Source of the DNA: an uncultured Lachnospiraceae bacterium
GTDB lineage: Bacteria > Bacillota > Clostridia > Lachnospirales > Lachnospiraceae
Length of the DNA stretch: 49,126 nt
Assembly (NCBI GenBank): GCA_947382415.1
Contig: CANCYO010000017.1
Location: forward strand, 1-49,126
Direction of reading: 5' to 3'
Position 1 is the first letter of the stretch; the number at the start of each line of letters is the position of its first letter. The translations under genes and the position numbers were made by a program. Of the stretch, positions 16,691-25,635 are shown piece by piece. The notes under the pieces are model-generated. The model saw only the letters and a program-made list of their open reading frames with translations, ran no database searches and had not been told where the DNA came from.

Positions 16691-18217
16691 GTGAAAGAAA
16701 ACATTGTTCTGGAAATGAAAAACATTCATAAAAGCTTTCCCGGAGTACGCGCTCTGCAGGGAGTGGATTTTTCGCTTTGCAAGGGCGAGATTCATGCGCT
16801 GATGGGTGAGAACGGCGCCGGAAAATCCACGCTGATCAAGGTCCTGACAGGCGTTTACGTCAAGGACGAGGGACAGATTTTTGTCGCGGGAAATGACAGG
16901 GCGGTGGCCATCCACTCGCCGCAGGATGCGCAGAAGCTCGGCATCAGTACTGTATATCAGGAGATCACGCTCTGTCCGAATCTCTCGGTGGCCGAGAATA
17001 TGTATATCGGGCGCACGGCGGGAGTATATCAGAACTGGAAAAAGATGAATGAGGACGCGGAGAAGATTTTGACTTCTCTGGATATACCGGCCAAGGCCAC
17101 GCAGCAGCTTGCAAGCTGTTCCATCGCCGTTCAGCAGATGGTGGCAATCGCCCGGGCCGTGGATATGGATTGTAAAGTGTTGATCCTGGATGAGCCTACT
17201 TCCTCTCTGGATGAGCAGGAGGTTGAAAAGCTGTTCGGGCTGATGCGGGATCTGAAGGCCAGAGGTGTGGGCATCATCTTTGTTACGCATTTCCTGGATC
17301 AGGTCTATGAGGTGTGCGACAGGATCACGGTGCTGCGGGACGGCAGGCTCGTGGGTACATATGAGATCAAAGATCTGCCCCGGGTGCAGCTTGTGTCCAA
17401 GATGCTGGGCAAGGAGCTGGACGATATGTCGGATATCAAGGGCGAACAGGCCGTCTACGATAAAGCCGACGCTCAGGCGCCTGTGTTTGAGGCGCAGGAG
17501 CTTGTGAGCAACGCGGGCATTGCACCCTTTGATTTTTATATCAAAAAGGGTGAGGTCAACGGATTCACAGGACTTTTGGGGTCCGGCAGAAGCGAGTGTG
17601 TGCGCGCTATTTTCGGGGCGGACAGAGTGCTGGGCGGAACGGTGAAAAAGAGCGGAAAACAGGTGAAGATATCAAAGCCTTTGGACGCCATGAAAAACGG
17701 GATCGCATATCTGCCGGAGGACCGCAAGATAGACGGTATTGTGGGAGATCTCTCGGTGAGAGAGAATATCATTATTGCCCTGCAGGTGCTCAAAGGATTC
17801 TTCCGGCCTTTATCCAAGTCGGAGGCCAACAAGTTTGCGGAGGAGTACATCAAACTTTTGGGTATCAAGACCGCGTCCGCGGATACGCCTATCAAATCTC
17901 TCTCCGGAGGCAATCAGCAGAAAGCCATTCTGGCCCGTTGGCTGCTCACCAATCCGGAATATCTCATTCTGGATGAGCCCACGAGAGGAATAGACGTGGG
18001 TACTAAAATCGAAATACAGAAGTTGGTGCTTAAGCTCGCTTCGGAGGGAATGAGCGTTACCTTTATCTCTTCCGAGACAGACGAGATGCTTCGTACCTGT
18101 TCCCGCCTGGTGGTCATGAGGGACCGCAAAGTGGTAGGCGAGCTCTCGGGAGAGGATCTGACCCAGAATAAGATCATGAGTACCATTGCCGGAGGTGATA
18201 AGAATGACACAGAGTAA
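16691..18217 (+). CDS. CUT2 sugar ABC transporter ATPase (YtfR/RbsA-like)
   Basis: A tandem ATPase of 508 residues from GTG 16691 (AGAGGTG about 9 nt upstream; GTG 16679 is possible but poorly spaced). The N-terminal domain has Walker A GENGAGKST, an unusual signature SCSIAVQQMVAIARA, and Walker B VLILDEPTSSLDE. The C-terminal domain has a degenerate Walker A (GLLGSGRSE), a good signature LSGGNQQKAILARW and Walker B YLILDEPTRGIDVG. This asymmetric pattern is characteristic of the RbsA/YtfR class. It overlaps the first permease gene by 14 nt. Confidence 0.95.
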   Translation: MKENIVLEMKNIHKSFPGVRALQGVDFSLCKGEIHALMGENGAGKSTLIKVLTGVYVKDEGQIFVAGNDRAVAIHSPQDAQKLGISTVYQEITLCPNLSVAENMYIGRTAGVYQNWKKMNEDAEKILTSLDIPAKATQQLASCSIAVQQMVAIARAVDMDCKVLILDEPTSSLDEQEVEKLFGLMRDLKARGVGIIFVTHFLDQVYEVCDRITVLRDGRLVGTYEIKDLPRVQLVSKMLGKELDDMSDIKGEQAVYDKADAQAPVFEAQELVSNAGIAPFDFYIKKGEVNGFTGLLGSGRSECVRAIFGADRVLGGTVKKSGKQVKISKPLDAMKNGIAYLPEDRKIDGIVGDLSVRENIIIALQVLKGFFRPLSKSEANKFAEEYIKLLGIKTASADTPIKSLSGGNQQKAILARWLLTNPEYLILDEPTRGIDVGTKIEIQKLVLKLASEGMSVTFISSETDEMLRTCSRLVVMRDRKVVGELSGEDLTQNKIMSTIAGGDKNDTE

Positions 18218-19304
18218 AGAGATTAAAAAACCGGCGTCCGGTTTTGCCGCCAGACTGTTCAGACAGCAGATGTTTATTCCGCTGGCGGCACTGTTTTTGC
18301 TGGCGCTGTTCAATTTCATCATGGATCCTTCCTTTTACAGGATCTCGCTGGACTACAACAGTGCGGGCAATCCGGTGTTGTCCGGCAATCTCATATCCAT
18401 TCTGGACTCCGGTTCGGAGCTGGCGATTCTTGCCATCGGCATGACGCTTGTAACGGCTGCTTCCGGCGGTCAGGATATCAGTGTGGGAGCCGCCATAGCC
18501 ATCAGCGGCAGCGTGGTGCTCAGGGTGCTCTGCGGTACCAACTCCAGACCGGACACACTTCAGGCCCCTATCTTCGTGGCGATTCTGGTGAGCTGTGTGG
18601 TGGCAATGCTGTTCGGAGCTTTCAACGGAGTGCTGGTGGCTTATTTCCGGATACAGCCCATGGTAGCAACGCTGATTTTGTTCACGGCGGGACGTTCCAT
18701 CGCCGCGTGGATCAATAACAATGAGCTGCCCATTATCAGCGATCCCTCCTTCGGTGTATTCGGAGGATTTATTCCGGGCATACCCATACCCACGCCGATT
18801 TTCATCACTGCGGGATGTATACTCGTCATTGCGTTGGTGTTGAGATTTACCAATCTGGGACTGTATGTTCAGGCAGTGGGTATCAATGAGAGTTCTTCCA
18901 GACTCAACGGACTCAATCCCGCGTTCATCAAATTCCTGACCTTTGTGGTGCTGGGATTGTGTGTGGCTATGGCAGGACTCATTAAGGTAAGCCGTTTCTC
19001 CTCTATCAACTATTCTGTCGTTGCAAAGGATATTGAGATGGATGCGATCCTCGCGGTGGCTTTGGGAGGAAACGCTTTAAGCGGCGGAAAGTTCAACATG
19101 AAGGCTTCTATCTTGGGTGCCTATGTGATTCAGTTCCTTGCCACTACCCTGTATAAATTCAAAGTGCAGTCCACTGCACTGCCTGCATACAAGGCAGTGG
19201 TGGTAATCCTTCTGGTGGTGCTGAGCGCCCCCAAGGTACGGGAATATCTGGGCCGCATCAGCAAGCAGATAAAGCAGAAAACGCATGTAAAGGAGGTCGG
19301 TTGA
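18204..19304 (+). CDS. CUT2 sugar ABC transporter permease (YtfT-like)
   Basis: 366 residues from ATG 18204 (GGAGGTG 6 nt upstream), with about eight or more hydrophobic helices. The BPD_transp_2 hallmarks are AIGMTLVTAASGGQDISVGA, AFNGVLVAYFRIQPMVATLI and ALGGNALSGGKFNMKAS. The 14-nt overlap with the ATPase gene indicates coupled translation. With the next permease it would form a heterodimeric channel, as in YtfT-YjfF of E. coli, where the substrate is a furanose. Confidence 0.93.
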   Translation: MTQSKEIKKPASGFAARLFRQQMFIPLAALFLLALFNFIMDPSFYRISLDYNSAGNPVLSGNLISILDSGSELAILAIGMTLVTAASGGQDISVGAAIAISGSVVLRVLCGTNSRPDTLQAPIFVAILVSCVVAMLFGAFNGVLVAYFRIQPMVATLILFTAGRSIAAWINNNELPIISDPSFGVFGGFIPGIPIPTPIFITAGCILVIALVLRFTNLGLYVQAVGINESSSRLNGLNPAFIKFLTFVVLGLCVAMAGLIKVSRFSSINYSVVAKDIEMDAILAVALGGNALSGGKFNMKASILGAYVIQFLATTLYKFKVQSTALPAYKAVVVILLVVLSAPKVREYLGRISKQIKQKTHVKEVG

Positions 19305-19305
19305 T

Positions 19306-20373
19306 ATGTCGCAAACGAAAAAAACACCCGCCCCGAAGGCCGGGCTGGGAAGTAAATTCAGCAATATGACCGACACAAATCTATTGCTTTTTATCACCAT
19401 TGTGGTATTCTTTGTTATGTACATTGGCGCGATCCTGTTTCAGGGCAAGGGCTTTTTGAGGCCCCAGACTTTTTTCAATATTTTGAATAATAATGCGGCG
19501 CTGATCATTGTGTCCTGCGGCATGAGTATTGTGATGATCGCAGGCGGTATCGATATCTCTGTGGGCGGTGTCACGGCTCTGGTCAGCATGTGCTGCGCGG
19601 TTTATCTGGACTTTCACAACGGCAATCTCTTTGTGTCAGTGCTGATCGCTCTGGCTATCGGGCTGGCTTTCGGTCTGGTTCAGGGCTTTCTGGTGGCGTA
19701 TCTGGATATTCAGCCTTTTATCGTCACACTGGCAGGCATGTTTTTTGCCAGAGGCATGACCACGATTGTAAATACGGATCCCTTTAATGTGCAGAACGAA
19801 GCCTTCGTAGCGCTGAAGGATACCCGTATCATCATTCCCGGTATGGGTTCTGTGAACAAGCTGGGAAAATATGTAGACGCCTATATCGAGATCGGCGTGG
19901 TGGTAGCGCTGCTTGCGGTAATCGTGCTGTTCTGTATGCTCAGATGGTCTAAGCTGGGACGCGGATTTTATGCGGTAGGCGGTAATCCCCAGAGCGCATT
20001 AATGCTGGGTATCAATGTGAGAAGAACCAAATTTATCTCCCATGTACTCTGTGGCCTTCTGGCGGGTATCGGCGGATTTATCTATTTTCTGCATGTGGGT
20101 TCGGGTTCGCCATCCCATGCCCAGGGCATGGAGATGAACGCCATCGCCTCTTCCATTATCGGAGGTACCCTGCTCACTGGCGGTGTGGGCAATCTAATCG
20201 GTACATTCTTTGGCGTACTGTCGCTGAACACGATTCAGAATATCGTGTCCTCGGCAGGACTGAACGACGCATGGTGGACGGGAATTACCATTGCGGGTAT
20301 GCTCTGTCTGTTCCTGGTGGTGCAGAGTATAGTCATGGCGCGTAAGAAGCTGGCTATGAAGGTAAAGAACTGA
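19306..20373 (+). CDS. CUT2 sugar ABC transporter permease (YjfF-like)
   Basis: 355 residues from ATG 19306, with AAGGAGGT upstream. A multi-helix membrane protein with SCGMSIVMIAGGIDISVGGV, LVQGFLVAYLDIQPFIVTLA, AVGGNPQSALMLGINVRR and SIIGGTLLTGGVGNLIGT. These are close to YjfF, the second permease of the galactofuranose importer. It starts 1 nt after the first permease stop. A terminator-like hairpin follows (20407-20442). Confidence 0.93.
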   Translation: MSQTKKTPAPKAGLGSKFSNMTDTNLLLFITIVVFFVMYIGAILFQGKGFLRPQTFFNILNNNAALIIVSCGMSIVMIAGGIDISVGGVTALVSMCCAVYLDFHNGNLFVSVLIALAIGLAFGLVQGFLVAYLDIQPFIVTLAGMFFARGMTTIVNTDPFNVQNEAFVALKDTRIIIPGMGSVNKLGKYVDAYIEIGVVVALLAVIVLFCMLRWSKLGRGFYAVGGNPQSALMLGINVRRTKFISHVLCGLLAGIGGFIYFLHVGSGSPSHAQGMEMNAIASSIIGGTLLTGGVGNLIGTFFGVLSLNTIQNIVSSAGLNDAWWTGITIAGMLCLFLVVQSIVMARKKLAMKVKN

Positions 20374-20406
20374 TATTGATAGAGTGGCAAGACAGTAAAT
20401 CTGGGG

Positions 20407-20442
20407 AAAGAGGTAGCTGCGGATATGCGGCGACCTCTTTTT
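20407..20442 (+). terminator. Terminator-like hairpin after permease genes
   Basis: AAAGAGGT (20407-20414) pairs with ACCTCTTT (20433-20440), extended by GC/GC inside the loop and followed by TT. It lies between the second permease gene and the second binding-protein gene. Confidence 0.6.
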
Positions 20443-20466
20443 CCACACAAACCAAAGGGAATATTG

Positions 20467-21546
20467 ATGAGATTGACAGGATTGACGAGAATTGCACAAA
20501 TGTTCAGAAGCGTGGGGACGGTGTTGGCGCTGGTGACAATACTGCTTACGGCAGGCTGCGGGAACAGTTCTGCCGTTCCAAAAGAGCAGGAGTCTTCAGG
20601 AGAATCCGGCGAGAAGGAGTATATCGTGGTAGGATTTTCCCAGTTGGGTGCGGAGTCTGACTGGAGAAGTGCGAATACTGACTCGATGAAGTCTACATTT
20701 ACCCAGGAGAACGGATATCTGCTTTTGTTCGAGGACGGACAGCAGAAGCAGGCCAATCAGATCATGGCGATACGGACTTTTATCCAGCAGGAGGTAGATT
20801 ATATTGTGCTGGCTCCGGTCACAGAGATGGGCTGGGACACGGTTCTGCAGGAGGCCAGAGACGCCGGAATACCGGTTATTGTAGTGGACAGAAAGGTTGA
20901 CGTTTCGGATGATAGTCTGTTCACCTGTTGGGTGGGATCTGATTTTGAGCTCGAGGCAAAGAAGGTTACGGAATGGCTCAATCAATATGTGACAGATCAG
21001 GGGATTGATTCCGGAGATATTCATATCGTGAATATTCAGGGCACCATTGGAGCATCGGCCCAGATTGGCCGCACAAGGGGGCTGAAGGATGCGGTAGAGA
21101 AAAACGGCTGGGAACTGATCGCTGAGGTGACGGGAGATTTCACGCAGGCGAAGGGAAAGGAAGTCATGGCATCCCTGCTGAAGCAGTATGATAACATCAA
21201 TGTGGTTTACTGTGAAAATGACAACGAGGCACTGGGAGCTATCGAAGCAATCAGGGCGGCGGGCAGGAGTGTGGGATCTGACATTGTCAACGGAGAGATC
21301 ATGGTGATCTCTTTTGACGGCGTAAATGAGCAGGCGCTGCAATATGTCCGGGAGGACAAGATCACCTGCATTGCGGAATGCAATCCGCTTCACGGCCCCC
21401 GGGTACGGGCCATTATTGAATTGTTGGAGGCGGGCAGGACGCCTGAGAAATTCTCCTATGTGGAGGAGGAAATATTCAGCGCCAGGAAAAGTATCGAAAA
21501 GCTTACTATCGACGGGACAGACTATGAAGTGACAATTTTGGACTAA
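20467..21546 (+). CDS. Second YtfQ-like sugar-binding lipoprotein
   Basis: 359 residues from ATG 20467 (AAAGGGA 6 nt upstream). A longer frame from 20425 starts inside the terminator hairpin and is rejected. The lipobox is LLTAGC. The mature domain has strong YtfQ landmarks: VGFSQLGAESDWRSANT, DGQQKQANQIMAIRTFIQQ, APVTEMGWDTVLQEARDAG, NIQGTIGASAQIGRTRG and GDFTQAKGKEVMASLL. It could be an alternative binding protein for the transporter or a sugar-sensing partner for YesM; neither can be decided here. It is followed 24 nt later by a diguanylate cyclase gene. Confidence 0.9.
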   Translation: MRLTGLTRIAQMFRSVGTVLALVTILLTAGCGNSSAVPKEQESSGESGEKEYIVVGFSQLGAESDWRSANTDSMKSTFTQENGYLLLFEDGQQKQANQIMAIRTFIQQEVDYIVLAPVTEMGWDTVLQEARDAGIPVIVVDRKVDVSDDSLFTCWVGSDFELEAKKVTEWLNQYVTDQGIDSGDIHIVNIQGTIGASAQIGRTRGLKDAVEKNGWELIAEVTGDFTQAKGKEVMASLLKQYDNINVVYCENDNEALGAIEAIRAAGRSVGSDIVNGEIMVISFDGVNEQALQYVREDKITCIAECNPLHGPRVRAIIELLEAGRTPEKFSYVEEEIFSARKSIEKLTIDGTDYEVTILD

Positions 21547-21570
21547 TGGCGAAGCGGGGGGAAGTACCTG

Positions 21571-22656
21571 GTGTTAGGAAGAAAAGCAGTTGATTTTATC
21601 AGCAAAGATACCGGCGGAAAAAACGAATCAAAAACAGTGATCGTGATCCTGAGGATCATGATGCTGTCGATAGGCGCCTATTGTCTGTTGAGTATGTTTC
21701 TGGGAGGCGTAGTTTTCGGGAGCAGGGATGTTTTTGCTTTCTATGGCATACTCCCCGTGGTTTTTCTCGTTTTGTTTTTCCTGTCCTATCATCTGAGAAA
21801 GACATTTGTCCTGTGGTGCTTTAACGGTTGTATCATTCTCTGGGTCTGCGCGGTAGTGTACGGGCTGGGATGGAATGTGGGAGTACAGCATTTCCTGATT
21901 GTGCTGTTGGTACTCTATTTCTTTTCTGATTACAGGCATCATACCGGAAAGATTCTGTTTGCGGTAGCGTTGAGTGTATTCAGGATTTTGCTTTTTTTCT
22001 TATATCATCAGGCGGAGGCGGTGTGGGCGTTGGAGAGCGGGGCAGAAAATGCCATGCAGATACTGAGTACCGTCACCATATTTTGGTGTATCTCGGTGAT
22101 CGCTTTTATCTGCAGCGAAGATGGACAGAAGCTGGAGGGTAAACTGGTAGAATATAATTATGAGCTTGAGGAACAGGCTAATACGGACACTTTGACCGGT
22201 TTGTATAACCGGCGCAAAGCCATGAAATGCCTGGACAGGATAGCCGGGAATCCGGATGTGTATGGAGACTTTTGTCTCTGTATCTGTGATATTGATTATT
22301 TTAAAAAGGTCAATGATAATTACGGACACGATTGCGGGGATGAGGTGCTGCGGTGCATCGGCGCTTTGTTTAAGAGAGAGATGCAGGGACAGGGTATCGC
22401 CGCGCGGTGGGGCGGGGAGGAATTTCTGCTGGTGTTTGTGGACTGTAATGGAGATGAGGCATACATCAAACTGGAACAACTGCAGAGAAAGATCAATGCC
22501 CTGCAGGTCATCAGAGGGGACGATACCGTCAGTGTCACCATGACCTTCGGACTTGCGGAATACAATTTTCATCAGGGACTGGAGTCCACTGTCAAGGAGG
22601 CGGACGAAAAGCTGTATCTGGGCAAGGAGCGGGGGCGTAATACCATTATTTTTTAA
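21571..22656 (+). CDS. Membrane-bound diguanylate cyclase (GGDEF)
   Basis: 361 residues from GTG 21571 (GGGGGGAAG upstream). About six transmembrane helices span 22-184. A coiled linker (KLEGKLVEYNYELEEQANT) leads to a complete GGDEF domain: DTLTGLYNRRKAM, CDIDYFKKVNDNYGHDCGDEVL and GGEEF at 281-285. The residues where an RxxD inhibitory site would sit read QGQG, so product inhibition at that site is not expected. It should make cyclic di-GMP. It follows the second binding protein gene by 24 nt, an unusual place for such an enzyme. Confidence 0.92.
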   Translation: MLGRKAVDFISKDTGGKNESKTVIVILRIMMLSIGAYCLLSMFLGGVVFGSRDVFAFYGILPVVFLVLFFLSYHLRKTFVLWCFNGCIILWVCAVVYGLGWNVGVQHFLIVLLVLYFFSDYRHHTGKILFAVALSVFRILLFFLYHQAEAVWALESGAENAMQILSTVTIFWCISVIAFICSEDGQKLEGKLVEYNYELEEQANTDTLTGLYNRRKAMKCLDRIAGNPDVYGDFCLCICDIDYFKKVNDNYGHDCGDEVLRCIGALFKREMQGQGIAARWGGEEFLLVFVDCNGDEAYIKLEQLQRKINALQVIRGDDTVSVTMTFGLAEYNFHQGLESTVKEADEKLYLGKERGRNTIIF

Positions 22657-22727
22657 GACTGAATAAAGAATGCGGCTAAATAGTAAGGATACGATAAATG
22701 ATTTGCTGAATGTTCTTAATTCCGTAT

Positions 22728-22756
22728 TTGCTTTTTCAGGCGAATTTTGTTATGAT
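22728..22756 (+). promoter_or_regulatory. rpe promoter candidate
   Basis: TTGCTT (22728-22733) and TATGAT (22751-22756) are 17 bp apart, about 26 bp before the rpe start. Confidence 0.5.
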
Positions 22757-22781
22757 ACAAGCTGAAAGAGGAGTAACGGTT

Positions 22782-23432
22782 ATGAATATCTTAGCGCCAT
22801 CCATATTGTCCGCAGATTTCTGGAATCTGGGGGAAGCGGTTCGTCAGGTAGAACGGGAGAATATCCAGTGGCTTCACATTGATGTGATGGACGGCATGTT
22901 TGTGCCGTCCATCTCCTATGGAATGCCGGTGATACAGAGTCTTCGGGGACGGACGGAACTGTTTTTTGACGTACATCTGATGATCGAGCAGCCGGAGCGG
23001 TATATCCGGGAGTTTGCGGATTGCGGAGCGGATTTGATCAACTTTCATATAGAGGCCACGGAGCATGTGGAAGAAACCATTGCCATGATACGCGCTCTCG
23101 GCAGAAAAGTGGGTATCACCATCAAGCCCCGGACGTCAGCGTCAGCGGTGGAGCCTTATCTGGAGCTGGTGGACATGGTGCTTGTGATGACGGTGGAACC
23201 CGGGTTCGGCGGTCAGAAGCTGATGCCGCATTGTCTGGATAAGGTCAGAGAAGTGCGCGCCATGGCGGAGGCAAAGGGACTTTCCATCGACATAGAGGTG
23301 GACGGCGGAATCTGTGTGGGCAATGTAGCGGAGGCCGTGGCTGCGGGAGCCAATGTCATTGTGGCGGGGTCCGCAGTATACAGGGGGGATGTGTGCAGCA
23401 ACGTGAGGACGCTTCTGGCAAACATGGGTTAA
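22782..23432 (+). CDS. rpe: Ribulose-phosphate 3-epimerase
   Basis: 216 residues, normal length, a TIM barrel. Start ATG 22782 follows AAAGAGGAG. Motifs are LAPSILSADF, HIDVMDGMFVPSISYG, FDVHLMIEQPERYI, MTVEPGFGGQKLMP and IDIEVDGGI, giving the metal His/Asp residues. It interconverts ribulose-5-phosphate and xylulose-5-phosphate, complementing AraD and transketolase in the same locus. It has its own candidate promoter and is followed 13 nt later by a hypothetical gene. Confidence 0.95.
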   Translation: MNILAPSILSADFWNLGEAVRQVERENIQWLHIDVMDGMFVPSISYGMPVIQSLRGRTELFFDVHLMIEQPERYIREFADCGADLINFHIEATEHVEETIAMIRALGRKVGITIKPRTSASAVEPYLELVDMVLVMTVEPGFGGQKLMPHCLDKVREVRAMAEAKGLSIDIEVDGGICVGNVAEAVAAGANVIVAGSAVYRGDVCSNVRTLLANMG

Positions 23433-23445
23433 CGGGAGGAAGCTT

Positions 23446-24192
23446 ATGCAGGTTGGAGGAATCGGAAGTTCCGGTCTGGGCGGCCATAACGGTTCGCATC
23501 ATGTGACAGGCTGTATTCATGAACATCATACGAAGAATGAGGAGACGGGCGGTATGCGTGCGTCTTCTTCTGCATCTTCCAAAATGACGGAAATGCCTGA
23601 TACCAGACAACAGGGGATGTCCCTGATCGACCTGCTGAGAAATACCATCAGCAGCGGCAGGCGTCTGCTGGGGCGTCTGTGGGGGACGGATGTAGCCGGG
23701 AACTCCGTATCAGGAACCTCCAGACCGGTAGACGGCAGCGAGAGCCGGGCGGAAGGAACCAATCCCGTGGCGGTGCCGGATCGGGAGGATGGCCATGGGG
23801 TCATCCATGATACAAGAGTCGCTGCGGCGTCTATGGCGGTACAATATCCACAGATGAAGACAGCAGACAATCCTTATTTCACGACACATTCCGATCCCGG
23901 TAAGATACGGGAGAATCCTTTTGTGAAAGTGCGGATCAGATTTCGGGATGCCGCAGGACAGCTGGCCAGGCGTTTTGGCGGGAAACTGGGCAACAGGCTG
24001 GCCGGTAGATTTGCCGGGAAAAAGCCTTTGGATTACAGACAGCGTGAGTCGAAGGAGGATATGCGCAAACGCAGCCGGTACAAAGGCGTGGAGGAAGAGA
24101 TCGACTGTGTTTTGACGGATGACAGTTATCTGATGGATTCCTATGACAGAAACGGAGAGTACAGCAGACTTACCACGGAAAATAAACGGTAG
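23446..24192 (+). CDS. Hypothetical protein, His/Gly-rich N-terminus and basic C-terminal half
   Basis: 248 residues from ATG 23446 with GGGAGGA upstream; no family recognised. The N-terminus is rich in Gly and His (GGHNGSHHVTGCIHEHH), possibly metal-binding or merely disordered. A Ser/Thr/Gly-rich middle is followed by a basic amphipathic region (RFRDAAGQLARRFGGKLGNR and beyond) and an acidic tail. There are no signal peptide or membrane segments. It sits 13 nt after rpe and 15 nt before a MATE transporter gene, both on the same strand, which suggests cotranscription but not function. Confidence 0.75.
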   Translation: MQVGGIGSSGLGGHNGSHHVTGCIHEHHTKNEETGGMRASSSASSKMTEMPDTRQQGMSLIDLLRNTISSGRRLLGRLWGTDVAGNSVSGTSRPVDGSESRAEGTNPVAVPDREDGHGVIHDTRVAAASMAVQYPQMKTADNPYFTTHSDPGKIRENPFVKVRIRFRDAAGQLARRFGGKLGNRLAGRFAGKKPLDYRQRESKEDMRKRSRYKGVEEEIDCVLTDDSYLMDSYDRNGEYSRLTTENKR

Positions 24193-24207
24193 CGGAGGTG
24201 TTGACCT

Positions 24208-25596
24208 TTGAAAACGGAGGCAGTTGTGGAGAAAAAAGGAAAATTCGGGAAACATGCATATGACAGAGAAATTATCCGCAATTCGCTTGCCATGGCATGG
24301 CCCGCCATAGTGGAGTCCTTTTTTGTGGCCTTTGCCGGTCTGGTGGATTCTCTTATGGTAAGCTCTCTGGGCAAAAGTGCGGTGGCGGCTGTGGGACTGA
24401 CCACACAGCCCAAGTTCGTGGGTATGTCTCTGTTTATCGCCTCCGGTGTGGCGCTGTCTGCCCTGGTGGCCCGCAGGAGAGGGCAGGACAAAAAGCGGGA
24501 TGCCAATGAGATTCTCATTACGGCTCTGATTTTCGTGGCTGTGGCGGCAGTTGTCCTGAGTGTGCTGTTTGTGACGCTGGCAGGCCCCATCATCAGTTTG
24601 TGCGGCTCTTCGTCGGATACGCACGATATGGCCGTGGCATATTTCAGTATTATTATGGGCGGCATGATTTTTAACTGTATTCAGATTGCAATTAATTCCG
24701 CGCAGAGGGGTGCGGGCAATACCAAAATCACCATGCGTACCAATGTTACCTCCAATGTTATTAATATTATTTTCAATTATCTGCTCATTGGCGGACACCT
24801 CGGGTTTCCTGCGCTGGGCATCCAGGGAGCGGCGCTGGCCACAGTGCTTGGCACAGTGGTGTCCTGCATCATGAGTATCTGTTCGATCTTCAATAAAAAG
24901 GGATTTATCAGTATACCTCATGTGTTTGCCCAGCGCATTAAGCCTACCATGGCTTCGCTGATCTCCTTGATCAAGGTGGGCTACAGTGTGTTTTTTGAGC
25001 AGATACTCATGCGTATCGGATTTATGATGACAGCCATCATGGCCGCGGACATGGGGACAAACGCCATGGCGGCGCATCAGGTGGGCATGAATATCATGGG
25101 CCTGTCCTTCTCCTTTGGAGACGGCCTGCAGTCCGCGGCGGTGGCGCTTATTGGACGAAGTCTGGGAGAGGGAAAGCCTGAGCTTGCCAAAGAATACGGG
25201 CGCACCTGCAAGATGCTGGGCGGCTGCATCTCAGTCTGTCTAGCAGTTCTCTATTTTCTGGGGGCCAGATGGCTTTACGGCATGTTTTTCCGGGAGGAGG
25301 AGATCGTGGCTATCGGTGTGACCATCATGTATGTGATCATTTTCACAGTGATCTTCCAGATCCGTCAGGTCATCTACATGGGCTGCCTGCGGGGCGCGGG
25401 CGATACGCTCTACACCGCGCTCAGCTCCACCGTCAGCGTGACGGTCATCCGTACCGCTGTGTCTTTCCTGTGCGGCTATACGTTGGGACTTGGCATCACC
25501 GGCATCTGGCTGGGTGTGCTGGGCGACCAGATATCCCGGTTTTTGTTTGCCTCGGTGCGGTTTAAGCAGGGGAAATGGACGGAGATTAAGATTTAG
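24208..25596 (+). CDS. MATE family efflux transporter
   Basis: 462 residues from TTG 24208 (GGAGGTG 7 nt upstream; GTG 24226 with GGAGG is an alternative). Twelve hydrophobic segments lie in two matching halves. MATE landmarks are MAWPAIVESFFVAFAGLVDS, SSLGKSAVAAVGLTTQPKFV, NSAQRGAGNTKITMRTNV in the N-half, and AAHQVGMNIMGLSFSFGDGLQ and CLRGAGDTLYTALSS in the C-half. It is a Na+- or H+-coupled exporter; substrate unknown. Confidence 0.93.
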   Translation: MKTEAVVEKKGKFGKHAYDREIIRNSLAMAWPAIVESFFVAFAGLVDSLMVSSLGKSAVAAVGLTTQPKFVGMSLFIASGVALSALVARRRGQDKKRDANEILITALIFVAVAAVVLSVLFVTLAGPIISLCGSSSDTHDMAVAYFSIIMGGMIFNCIQIAINSAQRGAGNTKITMRTNVTSNVINIIFNYLLIGGHLGFPALGIQGAALATVLGTVVSCIMSICSIFNKKGFISIPHVFAQRIKPTMASLISLIKVGYSVFFEQILMRIGFMMTAIMAADMGTNAMAAHQVGMNIMGLSFSFGDGLQSAAVALIGRSLGEGKPELAKEYGRTCKMLGGCISVCLAVLYFLGARWLYGMFFREEEIVAIGVTIMYVIIFTVIFQIRQVIYMGCLRGAGDTLYTALSSTVSVTVIRTAVSFLCGYTLGLGITGIWLGVLGDQISRFLFASVRFKQGKWTEIKI

Positions 25597-25635
25597 GATA
25601 TAGGCTAAAGAATGTAATAAATGGAGTGTAACAAA

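Noticed and set aside
20425..20466. Upstream start for the second binding lipoprotein
   Set aside because: It begins inside the 20407-20442 hairpin and would put 14 polar residues before the signal peptide. ATG 20467 has a better RBS.
23710..25077. 455-codon minus-strand ORF
   Set aside because: It is antisense to the hypothetical and MATE genes, with His/Arg-rich unnatural composition; a shadow frame.
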